DNA of 64,000 bases from Humidesulfovibrio sp. (GTDB lineage Bacteria; Desulfobacterota; Desulfovibrionia; Desulfovibrionales; Desulfovibrionaceae): assembly GCF_031082295.1 (NCBI RefSeq), contig NZ_JAVHLD010000014.1, positions 1 to 64,000 on the forward strand, given 5' to 3'. The notes beneath the pieces were generated by a model. That model saw only the letters and a program-made list of their open reading frames with translations. It made no database searches and was not told the origin of the DNA. Of this stretch, positions 8,323 through 17,696 are shown one piece after another (the first letter of the stretch is position 1; every line of letters starts with the position of its first letter). The position numbers and the translations under genes are program-made.

Positions 8323-9819
8323 ATGACGACCGGGATCATTGAAAGCGCACGCGTGCTCCTGCCCATCGCGATCACCCTGGTGGCGCCGCTGTTCATCTGG
8401 CTCTGCCGGAATGATCAGAACAAGCGCGAGGGCGTCTCCTTCGCGGCTGGCGGGCTCACCTTCATCTCCGTGTTGACCCTTGCGCCCCAGGTGCTGGCGG
8501 GCAACATCTGGAAGTACACCCTGTTCGACATCATGCCCGGCATCACGGTGACGTTCTGCGCCGACGGGCTCTCGCTCATCTTCGGCCTGGTCGCGAGCTT
8601 CCTGTGGATGTTCGCCACCAGCTACAACATCGGCTACATGCGCAGCCTGAACGAGCACGCCCAGACGCGCTACTACGTCTGCTTCGCGGTGGCCATCTTC
8701 GGCGCCGAGGGCGTGGCCCTTTCCGCCAACGTGTTCACCCTCTACCTCTTCTACGAGGTCATCACGGTGTTCACGTACCCGCTGGTCGCCCACCACCAGG
8801 ACGAGACCAGCTTCACCGGCGCGCGCAAGTACATCGTCTACCTCATGGGCACCTCGAAGCTGTTCCTGCTGCCCGCCATGGTCATGACCTACGTGCTGCT
8901 CGGCACGCTGGACTTCCACCTGGGCGACGTCGCCAAGGGCATGTTCCCGCCTGATGTGGTCGCCGCGCACCCGCTGGCCGTGACCATCACCTACGTGCTG
9001 TACATCGCGGGCATCGGCAAGGCGGCGCTCATGCCCTTCCACAACTGGCTGCCCTCGGCCATGGTCGCGCCCACGCCGGTCTCGGCCTTGCTGCACGCGG
9101 TGGCGGTCGTGAAGGCGGGCGTGTTCTGCGTCTGCCGCATCATCCTCTCCGGCTTCGGCGTGGACGTGATGCACCAGCTCGGCCTGGGCATCCCCACGGC
9201 GGCGGTGGCGGCCTTCACGCTCACTGTGGCCAGCTTCATCGCCCTGACCAAGGACGACCTGAAGGCGCGGCTGGCTTACTCCACCGTGGCCCAGCTCTCC
9301 TACGTCGTGTGCGGCGTGGCGCTGTTGACCCCCATGGCGGTGCAGGGCGGCATGGCCCACATCGCGCACCACGCCTTCTCCAAGATCACGCTGTTCTTCG
9401 CGGCAGGCGCCATCTACGTCGCCACGCACCTGAAACAGATCAGCAAGATGGACGGCCTGGGCCGCAAGATGCCCTGGACCTTCGGAGCCTTCGCCATCGC
9501 CTCCTTGTCCATGATCGGCATGCCGCCGGTCTGCGGCTTCGTCAGCAAATGGTACATCGTCAACGGCGCGCTGCAGGCAGGCCAGATCATCATCTTCCTG
9601 GCCTTCATGCTCTCCACCGCACTGAACGCGGGCTACTTCCTGCCGGTGATCTACCGGGCCTTCTTCAAGGAGCCGCTGCCTGATCCGCACTTCCACCACT
9701 TCAAGGAAGCGCCGCTGACCATGGTGATCCCGCTGTGCACCACCGGTGCCATCTCCGTGATCCTGGGCCTGTATCCCGCCCTGTTCATGGATTTCGTCAG
9801 AATCTTTGGCAAGTTCTAG
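8323..9819 (+). CDS. Antiporter-like proton-channel subunit of complex I (MrpD/NuoL-like), first copy
   Basis: Polytopic membrane protein of 498 residues with about 14 helices in the NuoL/M/N-MrpA/D superfamily. The signature GKAALMPFHNWLPSAM followed by APTPVSALLHAVAVVKAG contains the conserved lysines and histidine of the proton path. It sits where nuoL stands in ordinary operons. It lacks the long lateral helix of E. coli NuoL and looks closer to subunit D of multisubunit cation/proton antiporters. With the genes at 10074, 11886 and 13437 it makes four antiporter-like subunits in one operon, one more than standard complex I. The ion it carries, proton or sodium, cannot be read from sequence. 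Confidence 0.88.
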   Translation: MTTGIIESARVLLPIAITLVAPLFIWLCRNDQNKREGVSFAAGGLTFISVLTLAPQVLAGNIWKYTLFDIMPGITVTFCADGLSLIFGLVASFLWMFATSYNIGYMRSLNEHAQTRYYVCFAVAIFGAEGVALSANVFTLYLFYEVITVFTYPLVAHHQDETSFTGARKYIVYLMGTSKLFLLPAMVMTYVLLGTLDFHLGDVAKGMFPPDVVAAHPLAVTITYVLYIAGIGKAALMPFHNWLPSAMVAPTPVSALLHAVAVVKAGVFCVCRIILSGFGVDVMHQLGLGIPTAAVAAFTLTVASFIALTKDDLKARLAYSTVAQLSYVVCGVALLTPMAVQGGMAHIAHHAFSKITLFFAAGAIYVATHLKQISKMDGLGRKMPWTFGAFAIASLSMIGMPPVCGFVSKWYIVNGALQAGQIIIFLAFMLSTALNAGYFLPVIYRAFFKEPLPDPHFHHFKEAPLTMVIPLCTTGAISVILGLYPALFMDFVRIFGKF

Positions 9820-9829
9820 GGGGCCTGAT

Positions 9830-10090
9830 ATGAGCTTGTTCGGGATGTTGCTTACGGAACTGAGGGCCAGGCGCGGCGTGTTCGGCGTCCTGTTCTTCCT
9901 GGGCCTGGCTGTGCTGGTCGGGTTCAATGTGTTCATCCGCCCGCACGAGGCCGAGTTCGTCTACGACGCCTACGCCGGGTTCTGGCCCGTGTTCGGCCTG
10001 ATTGTGGGCCTGGCCCTGGTCATCGTCATGAAAAAGATCGTTCAGCCCATGATCAGCCGCGGAGATGACTATTATGAGCGAAACAGCTAA
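9830..10090 (+). CDS. Small two-helix membrane protein inside the nuo operon
   Basis: 86 residues with two predicted transmembrane segments (about 18-38 and 50-67), a basic N-terminus and a charged C-terminal tail. I do not recognise a named family. The start at 9830 has AGGGGG eight bases upstream. It lies between two antiporter-like subunit genes and overlaps the second by 17 bp, so it is probably an accessory or linking subunit of the membrane arm. That role is inferred from position only. Confidence 0.75.
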   Translation: MSLFGMLLTELRARRGVFGVLFFLGLAVLVGFNVFIRPHEAEFVYDAYAGFWPVFGLIVGLALVIVMKKIVQPMISRGDDYYERNS

Positions 10091-11858
10091 CTTCTTCGTC
10101 CACCCGAGCGTGGGCTTCTTCGCCCTGGCGCTGGTCTTGCCGTTCATCGGCGGCAAGGGCTGGAAATGGCTCCTGCTCGTGCCCTCGATCATCGCCATCT
10201 GGAGCGTCATGACCGTGGTCCCCGGGAACTACGGCGAGCTTTCGTACCTCGGCCAGACCCTGCAGTTCGGCCGCGTGGACAAGCTCTCGCTGGTCTTCGC
10301 CCAGGTCTTCGCCGTCATGAGCCTCATCGGCATGGTCTACGCCATGCACGTGGAGGACAAGCTCCAGCACATCATGGCCTGCGTGTATGTGGGCGGCGCC
10401 TTCGGCTGCACCTTCGCGGCGGACTTCCTGACGCTGTTCATCTTCTGGGAGTTCATGAGCATCGGCTCCACCTTCCTGATCTGGCTGGCCAGGAACCCGG
10501 TCTCGACCAAGGCGGGCTTCCGCTACTTCATGTACCACACCATCGGCGGCCTGTTCCTCCTGATCGGCCTGCTGCTGCGCTACAAGGCCGTGGGCAACTT
10601 CAGCTTCGACGCGGTCGCGCCGACGCACATGATGGCCTACGACTGGATGATCCTGCTCGGGTTCTGCGTCAACGCTGCGGTGGTGCCCATGCACGCCTGG
10701 CTGCCCGACGCCTACCCCGAGGGCACCGTCACCGGCTCGGTGTTCATGTGCGCCTTCACCACCAAGACGGCGGTGTACGTGCTCATGCGCGGCTTCGCCG
10801 GGGTGGAGCTCCTGGCCATCGCCGGAACGGTGATGTGCGTCTACGGTGTGCTCTACGCGTGCATCGAGAACAACGCCCGGCGCATCTTGTCCTACCACAT
10901 CGTCTCCCAGGTCGGTTACATGGTGGCCGGCATCGGCATCGGCACGGCCATGACGCTGAACGGCGCCACGGCCCACGCCTACGCGCACATCCTTTACAAG
11001 GGCCTGCTCTTCATGGGCACGGGCTGCCTCCTCTACGCCGCGGGCACCACCAAGCTCGACAAGCTGGGCGGCCTGGTGCACCGCATGCCTTGGGTCATGG
11101 TGTTCTACATGGTGGCGGCCCTCTCGATCTCGGGCATGCCCCTGTTCAACGGCTTCATCTCCAAGACCATGACCATCGTCGGCGCCGCCGAGGCGCACCG
11201 CACCTGGCTGGCCATCGGCATGGAAGTGGCGGCGGTCGGTACGTTCCTCTCTGTGGGCATCAAGCTGCCGTACTTCGCCTTCTGGGCCAAGCCGGCCAAC
11301 GACAAGCTCGAGCTGAAGCCCATCCCGGTGAACATGTACGTGGGCATGGCCATGGGCGCGGCGCTGTGCATCGCGCAGGGGCTCTATCCCGACATGCTCT
11401 ACCGCTACCTGCCCTTTGAAATGGAACACGCGTACCATCCGTGGACCGTATGGCATGTGTTGCAGGCGCTGATGCTTCTCGGCTTCTCCGGGCTGGCCTT
11501 CTACATCACGCGGGACATCATCACCCCGCACGCCAAGACCAACCTGGACTTCGACTTCTTCTATCGGCTCATCGGCCGGGGCATCTTTGCCCTGGTCTGC
11601 AAGCCCCTGGCCTGGATCGACGACCGCTGGACCGAGGCCTATCGCGCCGCCGGTCTGCGCGGCCTGCTGACCCTGGCACGCGGCACGGTCTGGTTCGACA
11701 CGAAGGGAATCGACACCGTGGTGGACGGCTCGGCGTACACGGTCCAGAACGTGGGCGTGCTTGGCGCCAAGGTGCAGACCGGCAGGCTCCAGGATTACCT
11801 GGGGCTGGCGGCAACTTTGGCCCTGTGCGTGTTCGCGGCGGTCTGGTATTTCGCCTAA
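10074..11858 (+). CDS. Antiporter-like proton-channel subunit of complex I (MrpD/NuoL-like), second copy
   Basis: 594-residue polytopic protein of the NuoL/M/N-MrpD superfamily. The core motif VPMHAWLPDAYPEGTVTGSV, then FTTKTAVYVLMR, marks the conserved channel helices. The C-terminal 120 residues hold an amphipathic stretch and a last helix (VQTGRLQDYLGLA) like the end of NuoL, so this copy may supply the lateral arm missing from the first. I chose the ATG at 10074, nine bases after GGAG; an in-frame ATG nine bases earlier is too close to that site. It overlaps the 86-residue gene. Confidence 0.87.
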   Translation: MSETANFFVHPSVGFFALALVLPFIGGKGWKWLLLVPSIIAIWSVMTVVPGNYGELSYLGQTLQFGRVDKLSLVFAQVFAVMSLIGMVYAMHVEDKLQHIMACVYVGGAFGCTFAADFLTLFIFWEFMSIGSTFLIWLARNPVSTKAGFRYFMYHTIGGLFLLIGLLLRYKAVGNFSFDAVAPTHMMAYDWMILLGFCVNAAVVPMHAWLPDAYPEGTVTGSVFMCAFTTKTAVYVLMRGFAGVELLAIAGTVMCVYGVLYACIENNARRILSYHIVSQVGYMVAGIGIGTAMTLNGATAHAYAHILYKGLLFMGTGCLLYAAGTTKLDKLGGLVHRMPWVMVFYMVAALSISGMPLFNGFISKTMTIVGAAEAHRTWLAIGMEVAAVGTFLSVGIKLPYFAFWAKPANDKLELKPIPVNMYVGMAMGAALCIAQGLYPDMLYRYLPFEMEHAYHPWTVWHVLQALMLLGFSGLAFYITRDIITPHAKTNLDFDFFYRLIGRGIFALVCKPLAWIDDRWTEAYRAAGLRGLLTLARGTVWFDTKGIDTVVDGSAYTVQNVGVLGAKVQTGRLQDYLGLAATLALCVFAAVWYFA

Positions 11859-11885
11859 ACCTCGCAACGAGACGGAGAGCGAGCC

Positions 11886-13424
11886 TTGGAATTCGGATAC
11901 CCAGTTTTAACGACACTGATCGTCTTTCCGCTTCTGGCCGCAGCGGGGCTTTTCCTCATCAAAAGCCCGCAGGTTGCCCGCGCCTATACCATGGGAGCGT
12001 CCATCCTGGAGCTGATCCTGGCCATCCCGCTCCTCACCTTCAAACACAACGCCGAATGGCAGTTTGTGGAGCGCGCGCATTGGGTGCCGCAGTGGGGGCT
12101 GGAATACCATCTCGCTGTGGACGGCATCAGCTACCTCATGGTCATGCTGACGCTCGCCATCCTGCCGCTGTGCGTCATGTGCTCGTGGACGTACATCTCC
12201 AAGCGCGTGAAGGAGTTCCACTTCTGCCTGCTGTTCATGACCGCGGCCTGCGTGGGCGTGTTCTCGGCGCTGGACTTCGTGCTCTTCTACGTGTTCTGGG
12301 AGGCCATGCTCATCCCCATGTACCTGCTCATCGCGGTCTGGGGCGGCGACCAGCGCCGGTACGCCTCGCTCAAGTTCTTCCTGTTCACGCTGGCGGGCTC
12401 CACGCTGCTTCTGGCGGCCATCGTGGCCTTCCGCATCACGGGCGGCACCTTCTCCATCCCGGAGCTGATGCTCTTCCCCTTCACCTTCAAGTTCCAGTTC
12501 TGGGCCTTCCTGGCAATGGCGCTCGCCTTCGCCATCAAGGTGCCCATGTTCCCGTTCCACACCTGGCTTCCGGCAGCCCACGTGCAGGCGCCGAGCGCCG
12601 GCTCGGTCATCCTGGCGGCGGTGCTGCTCAAGATGGGCACGTATGGTTTCCTGCGCTTCTGCCTGCCGCTGACGCCTGAGGCCAGCGTCTACTTCGCGCC
12701 CATGATGATCGCCATCTCCATCGCCAGCATCCTTTACGGCGGGGCCATCGCCCTCGGCCAGGAGGACATCAAGAAGCTGGTCGCCTACTCGTCCGTGGGC
12801 CACATGGGCTTCGTGACGCTGGGCATCTTCCTGTTCAACCTGCGCGGGATCGAGGGCGCCCTGTTCCAGATGCTCAATCACGGCATCATCACCGGCGCGC
12901 TGTTTATGATGATCGGCGCGGTGTATGAAAGAAGCCACAGTCGGCAGATCGCCGACAACATGGGCCTGGGCAAGTATCTGCCCGCGTTCATGGGCTTCTG
13001 GGGCCTGTATGCGCTGGCGAGCTTCGGCTTCCCCGGCACCAACGGGTTCGTGGGCGAGATGCTGGTGTTCACCGGCGCCTTCCAGGTCAGCCCGTACATC
13101 GGCGCCTGCCTTGTGCCCGGCGCGCTCCTCGGGGCGGCTTACATGTTCCGCGTTTCTCTCAAGATGGCCTGGGGCCAGCCCGCATGTGCCAAGACCTGGC
13201 GCGATCTGAACACCCGCGAGTGGACGTACCTTTTGATCCCCGCGGTCTTCGTGTTCTACATCGGCCTGGCCCCCGGGCTTTTCTTCAAGCTCATCGATCC
13301 TTCCGTTGAGAAGCTCGTGGGCGATTTGAAGCAGCGCAACACGGTGGAGCAGAAGGTGGCGGCAACGCCCGCGCCTGCTGCGGTGGCCGCCGTTGTTGTC
13401 CCTGCCGAACCGGTCAACAATTAG
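11886..13424 (+). CDS. nuoM: NADH-quinone oxidoreductase subunit M
   Basis: 512-residue antiporter-like subunit with about 14 helices. Family motifs are FYVFWEAMLIPMYLLI with the key glutamate, IKVPMFPFHTWLPAAHVQAP, and LLKMGTYGFLRF with the conserved lysine. The start appears to be TTG at 11886, with GGAG eight bases upstream; no ATG lies at the expected N-terminus. The C-terminus ends in an Ala/Val/Pro-rich tail. nuoN follows after a very short gap. Confidence 0.93.
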   Translation: MEFGYPVLTTLIVFPLLAAAGLFLIKSPQVARAYTMGASILELILAIPLLTFKHNAEWQFVERAHWVPQWGLEYHLAVDGISYLMVMLTLAILPLCVMCSWTYISKRVKEFHFCLLFMTAACVGVFSALDFVLFYVFWEAMLIPMYLLIAVWGGDQRRYASLKFFLFTLAGSTLLLAAIVAFRITGGTFSIPELMLFPFTFKFQFWAFLAMALAFAIKVPMFPFHTWLPAAHVQAPSAGSVILAAVLLKMGTYGFLRFCLPLTPEASVYFAPMMIAISIASILYGGAIALGQEDIKKLVAYSSVGHMGFVTLGIFLFNLRGIEGALFQMLNHGIITGALFMMIGAVYERSHSRQIADNMGLGKYLPAFMGFWGLYALASFGFPGTNGFVGEMLVFTGAFQVSPYIGACLVPGALLGAAYMFRVSLKMAWGQPACAKTWRDLNTREWTYLLIPAVFVFYIGLAPGLFFKLIDPSVEKLVGDLKQRNTVEQKVAATPAPAAVAAVVVPAEPVNN

Positions 13425-13436
13425 GGAGTGGCGGCC

Positions 13437-14873
13437 GTGGTTTTCAATCCCATCCAGATTGTCCCGGAATTATACCAACTGTTGCTGATTCTCGCCCTGT
13501 TCTTCCAGAGCCTGGGCGATGGCTCGGAGACCCCTCCCGCGGAGCGCTGGCTTCCGTTCTTCGCGGGCTTCGGCATCTTCGTGTGCATCGTGTCCTGGGG
13601 GGCGGAGGGGCTTATCTTCGGCGGGGCCTACAAGCTCGACGCGCTTTCGCAGTTCATGAAGCTCGCCATTTCCTTCGGCTTCTACGTGACCGTGCTGAAC
13701 GCCTCGCGCCAGCCCTCCCTTGAGGAGCGCAAGCGCCCGGACTACTTCATGTTCCTGGCCATCTCGGCCTGGGGCTTGATGATCCTGTCCTCCGCCGTTG
13801 AGCTCATCACCATCTACCTGGCGCTTGAGATCTCGTCGTACAGCCTGTACGCCGTCATCCCCCTGCGCAACACCGGCTCCAAGGGCGACCCCCGCGCGGC
13901 CGAGGCGGGCATCAAGTACATCCTCTTCGGAGCTGTCGCCACGGCCCTGGCGCTGTACGGCTTCTCCTACATCCTGGCCAGCCAGCACACGAGCTACATC
14001 TCGCAGTTGGCCCTGCGCACCTGGACCTGGGACGGCGCGCCCATGGCTGTTGTCGGCCTGTCGCTGTTCCTTGGCGGCATGTTCTACAAGCTGGCGCTCT
14101 TCCCCTTCCACTTCTGGTGCCCGGACGTCTACCAGGGCGCGAGCAACGAGACCGCCGGATTCGTGGCCACCCTGCCCAAGCTGGGCGCGGTTGTGGTGCT
14201 GGTGCGCCTGGCCACGCTGCTCAAGCCCGGCCTTGAGATCACCACCCTGCTGGCGATCCTTGGCGCCTGCTCCATGACCTACGGCAACCTGTGCGCCCTG
14301 GCCCAGAAGGACCTGAAGCGCCTGCTCGGCTTCTCCTCCGTCGCCCACGCGGGCTACATCATGGTCGGCCTGGTTTCCGGCACGGCCATGGGCCTGTCCG
14401 CCGCGGTGTTCTACGCCCTGGCCTACCTGGTCATGAACCTGCTCGTGTTCTGGGTCGTCAGCCGCATCGCCTCCGACGGCCGCAACCTGCAGATGGACGA
14501 CCTGAACGGCCTGTACAAGCGCGCCCCGGCCCTGGCCTTTGCGCTTGGCGTGGGCGCCTTCGCCCTGGTCGGCCTGCCGCCCACCATGGGCTTCATGGGC
14601 AAGTTCTTCCTCATCACCTCGGCCTGGGACCATGGCTACAACTGGCTGGTCATCACCCTGGTGCTGAACAGCGCCATCGCCATCTACTACTACCTGAGCC
14701 TGGTGCGCCACGCCTACACCCACGAGGCGGGCGAGGACGTGCCCACGCCCGACAACAGCGCCTTCAGCATCTGCGGCGCGAGCCTGCTGGCCCTGCTGGT
14801 GCTGGTGCTCGGCATGGTGCCCGGCCGCGTGTTCGACTTCGCCATCATGGCTGGCAAGCAGCTCATCCCGTAA
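13437..14873 (+). CDS. nuoN: NADH-quinone oxidoreductase subunit N
   Basis: About 478-residue antiporter-like subunit, the last gene of the operon. Motifs include LEISSYSLYAVIP, the channel segment KLALFPFHFWCPDVYQGA and QKDLKRLLGFSSVAHAGY. The start is probably GTG at 13437, which has GGGAG eight bases upstream. A GTG at 13428 in the same frame would overlap that ribosome binding site and give 481 residues. A strong terminator follows after about 25 bp. Confidence 0.93.
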   Translation: MVFNPIQIVPELYQLLLILALFFQSLGDGSETPPAERWLPFFAGFGIFVCIVSWGAEGLIFGGAYKLDALSQFMKLAISFGFYVTVLNASRQPSLEERKRPDYFMFLAISAWGLMILSSAVELITIYLALEISSYSLYAVIPLRNTGSKGDPRAAEAGIKYILFGAVATALALYGFSYILASQHTSYISQLALRTWTWDGAPMAVVGLSLFLGGMFYKLALFPFHFWCPDVYQGASNETAGFVATLPKLGAVVVLVRLATLLKPGLEITTLLAILGACSMTYGNLCALAQKDLKRLLGFSSVAHAGYIMVGLVSGTAMGLSAAVFYALAYLVMNLLVFWVVSRIASDGRNLQMDDLNGLYKRAPALAFALGVGAFALVGLPPTMGFMGKFFLITSAWDHGYNWLVITLVLNSAIAIYYYLSLVRHAYTHEAGEDVPTPDNSAFSICGASLLALLVLVLGMVPGRVFDFAIMAGKQLIP

Positions 14874-14899
14874 CCACGCATCGCTTCGACCAAACGAAA

Positions 14900-14923
14900 G
14901 GCCCGCACACGCGGGCCTTTTTT
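14900..14923 (+). terminator. Rho-independent terminator of the nuo operon
   Basis: Perfect 7-bp stem GGCCCGC/GCGGGCC with loop ACAC, followed directly by six T. It lies just after the nuoN stop on the coding strand and closes the complex I operon. Confidence 0.92.
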
Positions 14924-14933
14924 GTTGCGCCTC

Positions 14934-14961
14934 TTGACTTCCCGCCCCAAGCCGTTAGCGT
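14934..14961 (+). promoter_or_regulatory. Candidate sigma-70 promoter for the HsdR-N-like gene
   Basis: TTGACT at 14934-14939 and TAGCGT at 14956-14961 are separated by 16 bp. The pair lies directly after the nuo terminator and 23 bp before the next start codon. Confidence 0.5.
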
Positions 14962-14984
14962 GATTCAAGAACCCTGGAGGCGTT

Positions 14985-15569
14985 ATGCACGAAGTCAGCC
15001 TCGGCGGCATGCTTACCGACTACCTGAGCGGCGAGAGCATCGAGGAAACCACCTACGAGGAGTTTCGTCAGGCCCTGGCGAAGTTCCTTGTTGAGGAGAA
15101 GGGCTACCCGAAGCAGTCGCTGAAGGCCAAGGTCCCGCTGGTGTTCCAGATCGATGGCGAGGACACGGGCAGGCACATCGATTTGGTTGCGTATGATGAG
15201 GCCGGACGCCCGCTCCTGCTGGTGATCTTCTGCGCGGGCGACGTGGGCAGCTTCGAGCGCGAGACCGTGAGCTGCGCCAGGCTGTTTCCGGGCGGGCCGG
15301 TGCCCGTGGCCATCGCCTCGGACTCCATCGGCGCGAGCATCCTCGACACCGCCACCGGGGACTGCACCGCCACCGGCGTGCGCGCCATCCCCACCTGGGA
15401 CGCGGTGCGCGCCATCGACGCCGCCATCGAGGCCGCCACTGGCCGCGTCCCCCTGTCCGAGGAGCGCCGCCGCAAGGAGGAGCGCATCCTGCACGCTTAC
15501 AACGGCTTCCTCTACGGCACCTGCTGCAGCGAATCCTGCCGCGTTCCGCCCAAGGGCAGCGCGAAATAG
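14985..15569 (+). CDS. Type I restriction enzyme R N-terminal (HsdR_N-2)-like domain protein
   Basis: 194-residue cytosolic protein. The central part (about residues 25-115) resembles the HsdR_N-2 nuclease-type domain: FLVEEKGYPKQSLKAKVP, then an acidic IDLVAYDE and LLLVIFCAG in place of the usual D...ExK core. No helicase or other restriction subunit is nearby, so it is unlikely to be a restriction enzyme. The C-terminus has five cysteine or histidine residues, including GTCCSESC. The start has GGAGG six bases upstream. It is followed after 5 bp by the FapA-family gene, probably one transcript. The function is unknown. Confidence 0.75.
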   Translation: MHEVSLGGMLTDYLSGESIEETTYEEFRQALAKFLVEEKGYPKQSLKAKVPLVFQIDGEDTGRHIDLVAYDEAGRPLLLVIFCAGDVGSFERETVSCARLFPGGPVPVAIASDSIGASILDTATGDCTATGVRAIPTWDAVRAIDAAIEAATGRVPLSEERRRKEERILHAYNGFLYGTCCSESCRVPPKGSAK

Positions 15570-15574
15570 CCGCC

Positions 15575-17536
15575 ATGGCAAGCGAGAGTTTCCTCGACAA
15601 GCTACACCTCAGGACCGGCGACAAACCGGCCGAGGCCGACGCTGACGCAACCCTGCGCTTCGGTGGCTCGCCGGACCGCATGAAGGTGGGCGTGAGCCGT
15701 TACGTTCCCGCAAAAGGCGCGGGGCAGCCCCTGAGCGTCGAGCTGTTGCGCAAGGCCCTGCGCGACACGGGCATCACGGCCCCCCTGGACGTGGAGCACG
15801 CGGAGGAGGTGGTGAGGCTGCTCTTGTCCGGCAAGGACGCCAGCCACATCGTCATCGCGCGCGGTGAGCGCCCCCGCAACGCCCAGGACGCCTGGATCGA
15901 GCTTTCCGGCGCGCCGGGCCTGCCGACATTTCCCGGCCAGGTCATCGGCAGGCTGCACGAGGCCGTGCCCGCCAAGCGGGGCCTGGACGTGGCCGGCAAC
16001 GTGGTGCCGCCGCCCGACCCGCGTCCGCCGCGCGTGCTCGCCGTGTCGTCCGGCATGACCAAGGACCGCGAGGGCATGCTCATCGCGCAACTGGCTGGCG
16101 TGGTGCGCGTCACGGAAGACCGCATAGAGCTTTCGCCCCTGGTTCGCCTCTCCCCCGACAAGCTGGAGGCCACGGCCTCGCTGTACGCCAGGGACGCCCA
16201 GGGACGCACGGTCACGCCCGAGGCCATGGTCCAGGCCCTGGCCGGGCAGGGCGTGAACTTCGGCATCCTGATGGACGCGCTCACAGACGGGCTGGCCCAG
16301 GCACAGAAGGCCTACGCCCCGGTGCAGGACGTGGTGGTGGCGCGGGGCCAGGCCCCGGTCCACGGCAAGGACGCGCGCCTGGAGCTCACCTGCGGCGAGC
16401 GGGCCTGCGCAGAGCCCCCGGACGAGCACGCGCGCATCGACTATCGGCACCGCAGCCTGTTCCAGGTGGTGGAGCAGGGCCAGGACATCGGCCGCCTGCA
16501 CCAGCCCACCAAGGGCGTGCCTGGCCGGGATGTCACCGGCGCGGTGGTCCCGGCGCGCGATGGCGCGGCCCTGCGCATCCAGACCGGCAAGAACGTGGAG
16601 GCGCTGGAGAACGGCGCGCTATTCCGCGCCAAGATCCCCGGCGTTGTGCTGGCGGGCAAGGGCAGCCTGGACGTCTCCGAGCTGTTGAGCATCCCCGGCG
16701 ACGTGGACTACGGCACAGGCAACATCGAGCTGAAGCAGGGCTCCCTGTGCGTTGGCGGAACCGTGCGCACTGGCTTCACCGTCGAGGTGCCGGGCCAGGT
16801 GCTGGTGGAAGGCATGGTGGAAAGCGCGCGCGTCATCGCCGGGGGCGATGTCATCGTGCGCGGCGGCATCTTCATGTCCGGGGAGGAGGCCGCCTATGTG
16901 GAGGCCGGGGGCAACGTCAGCGCCGCCTTCACCCACAACGCCATGGTCCAGGCGGGCGGCGACGTCACCATCGCCCTGTCCATGGTGGGCAGCAAGACCA
17001 ACAAGGGCTCCCGCGTCACCGCTGGCGGGTTCCTCCGCGTGAGCGACCCCAAGGGCCGCATCATGGGTGGCACGGTGGTCAGCGCCAGGGGCGTGGAGGT
17101 GTTCGACGCCGGGAACGAGCGCGGCATGGTCACCACCCTGGCCTTAAGCCACGAGACCCCTGAAATATCGGCGCTCATCAAGGAGCTGCGCGAGCTTAAG
17201 GCGCTCAAGGACCGCGCCATGTTCGTGGTGGGCGAGGGCGACGGCGCCACGGCCCTGTCCCGGCTGCGCGCGGAGCGCCGGGCCGAGGCCGAAGACCTGC
17301 TGGCCCGACGCGACGGCATCGAGTCGCGCATCAAGCAGATCCAGCGCAGGCTGGCCGAACTGGCCCAGGAACATCTCGAGCGCGTGTCCTCGGCGCGCAT
17401 CATCGTGCACGGCACCGCCTACCCCGGCGTGGGCATCAAGATGGGCGGCCGCTCGCTCTACGTTGACAGGCCGCTGACCAACTGCGTCTTTTCCTGGGAC
17501 GTGCAAAACAAGGAAATCGTCACCACCACCCTGTAG
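15575..17536 (+). CDS. FapA family protein (DUF342, polymer-forming beta-helix)
   Basis: 653-residue cytosolic protein of the flagellar assembly protein A family. The N-terminal half has two FapA-like repeats (VIGRLHEAVPAKRGLDVAGN, and later DIGRLHQPTKGVPGRDVTGA). The middle (about 370-520) is a right-handed beta-helix with regular glycine repeats such as VEAGGNVSAAF and VQAGGDVTIAL. Residues about 540-610 form a charged coiled coil, and the end is a short beta domain. Relatives are linked to flagellar placement or cell-pole organisation in some bacteria; the role here is not shown by the sequence. Confidence 0.88.
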   Translation: MASESFLDKLHLRTGDKPAEADADATLRFGGSPDRMKVGVSRYVPAKGAGQPLSVELLRKALRDTGITAPLDVEHAEEVVRLLLSGKDASHIVIARGERPRNAQDAWIELSGAPGLPTFPGQVIGRLHEAVPAKRGLDVAGNVVPPPDPRPPRVLAVSSGMTKDREGMLIAQLAGVVRVTEDRIELSPLVRLSPDKLEATASLYARDAQGRTVTPEAMVQALAGQGVNFGILMDALTDGLAQAQKAYAPVQDVVVARGQAPVHGKDARLELTCGERACAEPPDEHARIDYRHRSLFQVVEQGQDIGRLHQPTKGVPGRDVTGAVVPARDGAALRIQTGKNVEALENGALFRAKIPGVVLAGKGSLDVSELLSIPGDVDYGTGNIELKQGSLCVGGTVRTGFTVEVPGQVLVEGMVESARVIAGGDVIVRGGIFMSGEEAAYVEAGGNVSAAFTHNAMVQAGGDVTIALSMVGSKTNKGSRVTAGGFLRVSDPKGRIMGGTVVSARGVEVFDAGNERGMVTTLALSHETPEISALIKELRELKALKDRAMFVVGEGDGATALSRLRAERRAEAEDLLARRDGIESRIKQIQRRLAELAQEHLERVSSARIIVHGTAYPGVGIKMGGRSLYVDRPLTNCVFSWDVQNKEIVTTTL

Positions 17537-17629
17537 AGGATCCCTCACGCCTGGGCGCGGTGGCCTCCTTTTGGGAAGAATTCAAGTGAGAGATGAAGAA
17601 GCGGGGCGATCTTACGTGGTCAGGCCAAA

Positions 17630-17674
17630 GCCGAACGGGCTGTTTCAGCGGAAAACTGAGACAGCCCGTTCGGC
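17630..17674. terminator. Long inverted repeat between convergent genes
   Basis: A near-perfect 19-bp stem: 17630-17648 pairs with 17656-17674 with one G-T wobble, around the 7-base loop CGGAAAA. It lies between the ends of the FapA gene (plus) and the ferredoxin gene (minus), so a bidirectional terminator is likely. Neither side carries a long T-tract. Confidence 0.6.
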
Positions 17675-17696
17675 GCTATGGGGGATCGGGGGGCAT

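Noticed and set aside
14985-15569. Part of a type I restriction system
   Set aside because: Only an HsdR N-terminal-like domain; no helicase, specificity or methylase gene nearby and it pairs with a FapA gene.
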